NCBI GenBank assembly: GCA_016758965.1
Contig: JAEPRB010000052.1
Span: 1 to 64,000, forward strand
DNA length: 64,000 bases
Source of the DNA: Circinella minor
Taxonomy: Eukaryota; Mucoromycota; Mucoromycetes; Mucorales; Lichtheimiaceae
Direction of reading: 5' to 3'
Shown here: in pieces, positions 59,217 through 64,000 of the stretch
Position numbering within the stretch: the first letter of the stretch is position 1
Layout: every line of letters begins with the position of its first letter
Position numbers and translations under genes: made by a program
Notes under the pieces: generated by a model
Told to the model about the DNA's origin: nothing
Database searches by the model: none
Seen by the model: only the letters and a program-made list of their open reading frames with translations

Positions 59217-59983
59217 TCGTGCCATCCCCCCATGACTGTGTTTATTTTATTCCGTTGTGCTTGGTCGTGTCATTGATCCTTCCTTACTACCCTGCCCTGC
59301 CGTGAAAGTTGTACCTTTGCATAGATTCCATAATATTTTCCAACATATAATGACGTTAAAAAAGCCGGTGCTTTTGTTTCGTTTTGAATACTTTTCTTTT
59401 TGGTTCAGTAGTATAATAATAATGAATTACGCTATTCAACTTATTAAAAGCACATGATAAATTAAAAATACGTAAAAGCATCGTATAAACCACGAAATTA
59501 TAACAGGGTTTGAATAAAAATTATATAAAATAACGCGAAAGTTAATTTAATCTTTTTTTACTGAAAGAAAAATTTAAAAATAATATGAATGTTAGTAGTA
59601 AAAAACCATAAAATACGTAGGCACAATAACTATTGAAAAAAAACAGATGAAGAAGATCAAATGTGTATTTATCATATATGATAAACTATTTCCCAAAAAT
59701 CATATTTGGAATTGTAATAATGTATAAGTCAAGCTAACATACATACCGTGTACTTCCATTAACCAAAAGTATTACTTACATTGGTAAAGAGGGTTTAAGT
59801 AAAAAATATTTATTATTAGTTACCTGACAAATAAGAATAATATTATTTATACACATATGTAATCTTACTATTATGAAGCCCAGTATATCATAATATTAAG
59901 CACCAATGGGTAGTTATTGAAAAGTGCATGACCGTAAGGCATGGTCGAAAACAGCGGAATCAAATTATGGGGGGATGGCACGA
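59217..59983. mobile_element. MITE candidate with perfect 17-bp terminal inverted repeats
   Basis: TCGTGCCATCCCCCCAT at 59217-59233 and its exact reverse complement at 59967-59983 bracket 767 bp of AT-rich, non-coding DNA. Further GGTCG/CGACC-containing subterminal words occur inside both ends (about 59262 and 59940). Target duplication is not evident. GC-rich ends on an AT-rich body fit a non-autonomous DNA element; superfamily unknown. Confidence 0.5.
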
Positions 59984-60685
59984 TTTTTGGTTGCTGTCGT
60001 TGAACTACAAGTTTCTCTTTATTTTTTTATTTTTGTGGTTACGTACGTATCTATATGTAGTATAAATAATACATCTTTTTTCCTCAAATAAATCTTCATT
60101 TCTACTAAGTTCTAATAAAATACTTGGTTAAGTCCTCTTATTTTTTATTTTCACCCTACAATCGGGATTGATTTTCCTGGTTATTAAATTTACCGAAGTC
60201 TTGTACTCTTAAATTTTTATAAGTGATCATATTTATTATAACTTATCTTTTTCCTTGAGTCATATACTAGGAGCTATATTACTTTTTATTCATTTTTCTA
60301 ACATGATACCAGCGAAACGTATCAATATACAGTAGCGCAGCGAAGGAAGAAAAACAAGTTTATTATTTTATTTATTGATTAATTCTGTTGTAAAATGATA
60401 AATATATATGATATTGGATGTTTGTACTATCTAAAAAAACATGGTGATAATAGATACGTAACTCTATTCTAGTTTTCAAATTATTATTAAAGATATATAA
60501 CAAAGTCTCAAAAAATTTATACCTTGTCTGTTTTTCTTTCCTACTCTTATTAAAATAATCAATTATCACACATCAGATAAAAGAAATCTTTCAAAATATG
60601 TGGGTGAACTGAAATTGTTTGACCAGGATTGATGGAGGTAAATACTGCTAGAGGCTTAATTATCAATGCTGTTACGATTATGGTA
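59984..60685. other. Intergenic, nothing recognised
   Basis: AT-rich sequence between the MITE candidate and the exonuclease remnant; no coding signal. Confidence 0.5.
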
Positions 60686-62060
60686 TTATTGCTGTTGAAG
60701 CTGCTGTTGACCATATGCTCGGCTCAATTCAGCGATCTCTCTATCGTCAACTTCGAGCAAATTTTCTTCTTCATCAATAATCAACAATTCTTCATCTTGG
60801 TTTAAACTATTCTCCTCATCATCATCTGGTTCGTTAGGCGTATTATTGACATCTGTTTACTGGTTGCAAAGTATCAGTAAATATTAATTATTCACTATTA
60901 GTAAAGCAAATAGTGTATTGTTACCTTCTTCTTATTGCGATTGCTAGCCTACTAGCTGTTGGTGGGTGGATGTAGGACTATTAACTTCTGATATTATTGT
61001 TGTTGGTGCTGGTTGTTGTACTGGAACATTTTTATAGGTACGACGTTTAGAAAGTCTGACATCTACTTCAAAAGGAGAATTTCCAAAAGCTCGTAAATAT
61101 TCATCATGTGCAGTGACCATGGCACCAGGTACTAGAACCTGCATGATCTTGACAATAACACGGTCCTTATTGACTTTAATAATGTCATTTGGTTTTTTCG
61201 CTGCTTAGAAATTTCATCCTATGCGACCGCTTCTTTAAACGATCTTGGACGGAATGAAACAGGATTGCCTAGATATAAAATATATACAAGAGCCATCAGA
61301 TGAATACATTATTATTATAGAAATATTGGTAAAATTGCTTTATTATAATACAGTACCCTCATCGTCAGCAGTAGGCTCCCATATATAAATTCCAATCACA
61401 CGAGAACTATTAACGTCTTCAAAAACGTTTAAAGATGCCCATGCATCAATAGCGGCAAAGCTGATTTGGGCTTGAGTTAGCTCTAGTGCGTCCCGACTAC
61501 CTAATGTGATTGACTGATCTTTATCTAAAGAATGCTCCGATACTGCTTCACAGATAGCAGCAATCCCTAGACGACCGTTGTGAATTACACCTTTATCTTT
61601 GCAAAACGCGCCCAGCTCAAGATCTCCTTTGCAAACAATCTTGAAATCACGTTGAATATTACTTAAGTCGCCATTGACACCCCGACCTAGTTTTACCACC
61701 GACTCGTTTTTCAACAGTTTGCAGAGCGAACTTGGTAATTCGCCAAGGCCGAACACATATAATACAAGCACACAATTATTATCTGCAATTTGAATTGTTG
61801 CGATTTTTCCTAGTTGATATGTTTGAGTATTATAAGACCATTCACAATCAAATCCAATAAGGCTTGAAAAGTTCTGTTATTAATCAAGTTGGCGACACAT
61901 CCAAGCTTCAATATCGAGAATTCCACGAATACATTTAATTTCTATATTGTTTAGGATGGTTAGCAATGGGTAACGACGGACATTAGAGATTCTTATGGTA
62001 CTTCTTCAGTAACAGGTACGACGTCTTGTAAAAGTGACAGTAAAACATTTTTAAAAAAGC
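60686..62060 (-). pseudogene. Decayed WRN-like 3'-5' exonuclease (DEDD) gene of a repetitive family
   Basis: Exon-like blocks: about 62060-61357, 61268-60925, 60852-60686. The first holds an RNase D/WRN-type exonuclease domain: Exo I LIGFDCEWS (D and E), Exo II VVKLGRGVNGDL, Exo III ELTQAQISFAAIDAWASL, where the usual Tyr is Phe. The second has a conserved basic/hydrophobic region (RVIVKIMQVLVPGAMV) and the third an acidic tail ending in Gln repeats. Breaks: tandem TAA TAA at 61877-61882 just before Exo I, TAG at 61219-61221, TAG at 60944-60946, TAA at 60932-60934, and frameshifts near 61195 and 61995. Such domains occur in fungal repetitive/transposon-linked proteins, sometimes (from memory) together with DUF6729. 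It is next to a MITE and a LINE. Confidence 0.75.
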
Positions 62061-62296
62061 GTCGTATGGATGGGAAATAGAGATAAATAAGGTAAGATAA
62101 AAATAGATAGAATAGGTAATAAAGTATAAGTCTTGTGAGAATTGATTAGGTTTTTTATTATATAAAAAATAAAGTGCGTATCCTGATAAAATGATAATTC
62201 TACTTTATTTTTAATTTTAAGTATGTACTTATATTCTTTGATATATAGCTTTCCTATCCTACGATGATGGGTTCACTTATTGTTTTAGTTTCAATA

Positions 62297-63063
62297 CAGT
62301 GAGTATTCGTTAAACCGGCAATTGTTAAACCGGTACGTATTTTGCTAAACCGGTAATATTTCTTAAATATTTTTTATGTACTAAATAAAATACAGGTGAT
62401 TCGCTAAGCCGGTATTCAGTGAGCTTTCCAAAATATTTACCTGGTTTATAATAGTATTATTTTACGTATTTCATATAATATAATATAATATTAGTCTTTT
62501 TACGTATTAGTAAAACCATTGATACAGCCTTCCTTTAACGTCATCTCAGCTCTTCCCTTTGTTTTCACTTGGCTACTTTGATTTCGTAGCAATAAAAAAT
62601 ACTCAAATCATCCTTGTCGTCAAGAGAAACCCTTTCAACATTTTGTTAATAACGGTGTCTCTTTTTCGCCAACGTCACACAGATGCTTTTTTCTTCTTCC
62701 TCATCTGCCTACATACGTACTTCTTTTCAACTTTGTCACATACTTGTTCATTACCATTGAATACTGTATGTAATTATGTTGCTGGTACAATTCATTTTAC
62801 TCATTTATTCAACTGCTAACCATGGTCCATACTTTAAACACACTTTGTCGTAAATTCATTATAAATCCAGTCTCTGGTTAACAATCACTATTTGATAAGT
62901 ACTGTACACTAATGTCATTTTTATGACCAAAACATTAGCTCGTAGTAGCAAAGCTACATTATATCAACTATCATTTTTTTTTATCTTATCCGTACAGCTT
63001 AGTTATTTTTTCAGTATATTCTACATATTAGTACCAGCTGCGTTTCAATTCGCTAAACCGGTA
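62297..63063. mobile_element. Second pogo-like MITE copy, right end missing
   Basis: The left TIR CAGTGAGTATTCGTTAAACC with preceding TA (62295-62296) and the whole body align with the copy at 21785-22523, including the internal Glu/Lys-coding remnant region and CGCTAAACCGG subterminal motifs. The copy stops at the right subterminal motif (63063); the last ~55 bp of the full element are absent. The sequence that follows is the 3' region of a LINE, which probably inserted there. Confidence 0.8.
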
Positions 63064-64000
63064 TAGTTTAAAATTTATGTTTATTAAGATGGAAGACTAA
63101 GGGACCTTCGCCTATAGGCCTGTGGTCGCTTCCTTGCGGTTCGTTAGGATTAAGAGTAAGTGTATATATACATTTGAGATAGGGGTAAAAAATAAAGCTG
63201 AAAAAACCCCAGTATGGGAAAAAGTTATATTGATGGGAGAAAACGTTTTGGTGTGACTGGAGAGAAGGTAATGAAATGGATAAAAGAAAGAAGTTGCTAA
63301 TGTAGAAGTAGAAAATATACTAAGTTAAAGGTAGGGGTTGGATAGTAGGAGGGTTAGAAACATTCATGACGTTCTCTGGTGCTGGTTCGTCCGTGTCATA
63401 ATCGTCATTTGGATGACTCAAGTAGTCAATTTCTCGTAGTACACGTATGAGAGCTGGCCAGACCGTTTGCCTTTTACCGAAAGTCAGACCAACTTCAGAC
63501 CTCGGGAGGTAGTTGAGTATATAGTCGCGTGGTTGTTGTTCATGCCTTAATGAACGGATATCTCCGAAAGCACCCTTAAGGGCTTCAAGAAGGGTGAGTA
63601 GTAGTGGGCAAGAACCATAATGTTCTCGGTTAGCAGTGATTACACCACAGCGGCAGTTCTTAAGTGGGTAAGATGGTAGCCAGTGCATTCTCCATTTAAT
63701 CAGATGGTGACGGTCACGAGAAAAAGCTGGCAGGTATAGAATCGGATCAATCATGCGTTTTTGGCGCATACATCGTATTGTTTTCTGTTTTTTTTGCGCA
63801 TGCCTGGAATTCTTCGTCACGTTTTTGATTTATTGTTCTATTAAGTGGGTTGTTAGTAATTTTCAGCTTGTTGTAAAGTTGATAGAATGGGTTGTTCGAC
63901 GTAAGATGTTTCCATTGTTTATCACAATTTTTGCCTTGAAGAAAGGACAATTCAATAGAGCGCGCTATAGTGCTAAGTGGTAAATATTGAAGACGTATAG
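63064..64000 (-). mobile_element. 3' end of a LINE-type retrotransposon, runs off the window
   Basis: Minus-strand coding from the window edge: PLSTIARSIEL and FLQGKNCDKQWK, then after a frame change at an A run (about 63790) the frame 63820-63320. That frame contains LPAFSRDRHHLIKWRMHWLP and CRCG...H...C, which matches the C-terminal, zinc-binding part of fungal LINE reverse-transcriptase polyproteins (tryptophan-rich RWRM-type motif then CxCx..HxxxxC). The stop at 63320 is followed by a ~255-nt 3' UTR that abuts the interrupted MITE. Reverse transcriptase itself lies beyond the window. The frameshift suggests it is inactive. Confidence 0.65.

Noticed and set aside
59030..59233. 67-codon minus-strand ORF
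   Set aside because: No similarity to anything recognised, and it overlaps the left repeat of the MITE candidate.

Overview
The window looks like nuclear DNA of an early-diverging filamentous fungus, most probably a Mucoromycota/Mucorales species. It is very AT-rich. Housekeeping genes are cut by many short GT-AG introns (about 60-150 nt), proteins carry long Asn, Gln and Ser runs, and there are abundant A/T homopolymers and CA or AT microsatellites. Several decayed mobile-element gene families resemble ones I associate with Mucorales. No rRNA, CRISPR or convincing tRNA gene was seen. The assignment comes from gene content and style only; no database search was possible. Splice sites were chosen by hand from GT-AG signals plus reading-frame continuity. 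Most exon sets close exactly in frame; uncertain ends are flagged.

Layout. 0.2-2.0 kb: a DnaJ/DnaJ-X co-chaperone. 2.0-9 kb: an accessory stretch with a decayed multi-exon gene (4.2-6.1 kb, minus) and a broken second copy of the DnaJ 3' end plus its 3' flank (7.3-8.8 kb). 9-11.7 kb: GC-rich patches and a lysine/arginine-rich ORF, otherwise no recognisable gene. 11.7-19.8 kb: KIN17-type zinc-finger protein, a rhodanese/dual-specificity phosphatase, and (convergent) an AP-1/AP-2 beta adaptin. 20.7-23.2 kb: a transposon graveyard with a DUF6729-like fragment and a complete 739-bp pogo-like MITE. 24.7-27.3 kb: an alpha/beta hydrolase and SmD2. 27.9-36.6 kb: a 21-exon ATG11 scaffold and an F-box/LRR protein. 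39.5-47.7 kb: an Aurora-type kinase, ribosomal protein eS26, an AN1 zinc-finger protein and an ankyrin-repeat protein. 48.3-54.3 kb: a 6.05-kb Tc1/mariner-like element with long terminal inverted repeats, a dead DDE transposase and unrelated captured gene sequence. 54.8-58.4 kb: an LAT-type amino-acid permease and a small secreted cysteine-rich protein. 59.2-64 kb: another MITE candidate, a decayed WRN-like 3'-5' exonuclease gene, a second copy of the pogo-like MITE, and the 3' end of a LINE retrotransposon lying against it.

The core genes are unrelated housekeeping functions (protein folding, DNA/RNA metabolism, MAPK signalling, clathrin traffic, splicing, selective autophagy, ubiquitin ligase adaptor, mitosis, translation, amino-acid uptake) and form no operon-like unit. 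The more unusual content is in the accessory islands. Two different loci carry the same DUF6729-like module. The 6-kb TIR element appears to have swallowed other genes. Nearly all in-frame stops in the dead element genes sit where a Gln codon (CAA/CAG) changed by one C-to-T step would explain them.
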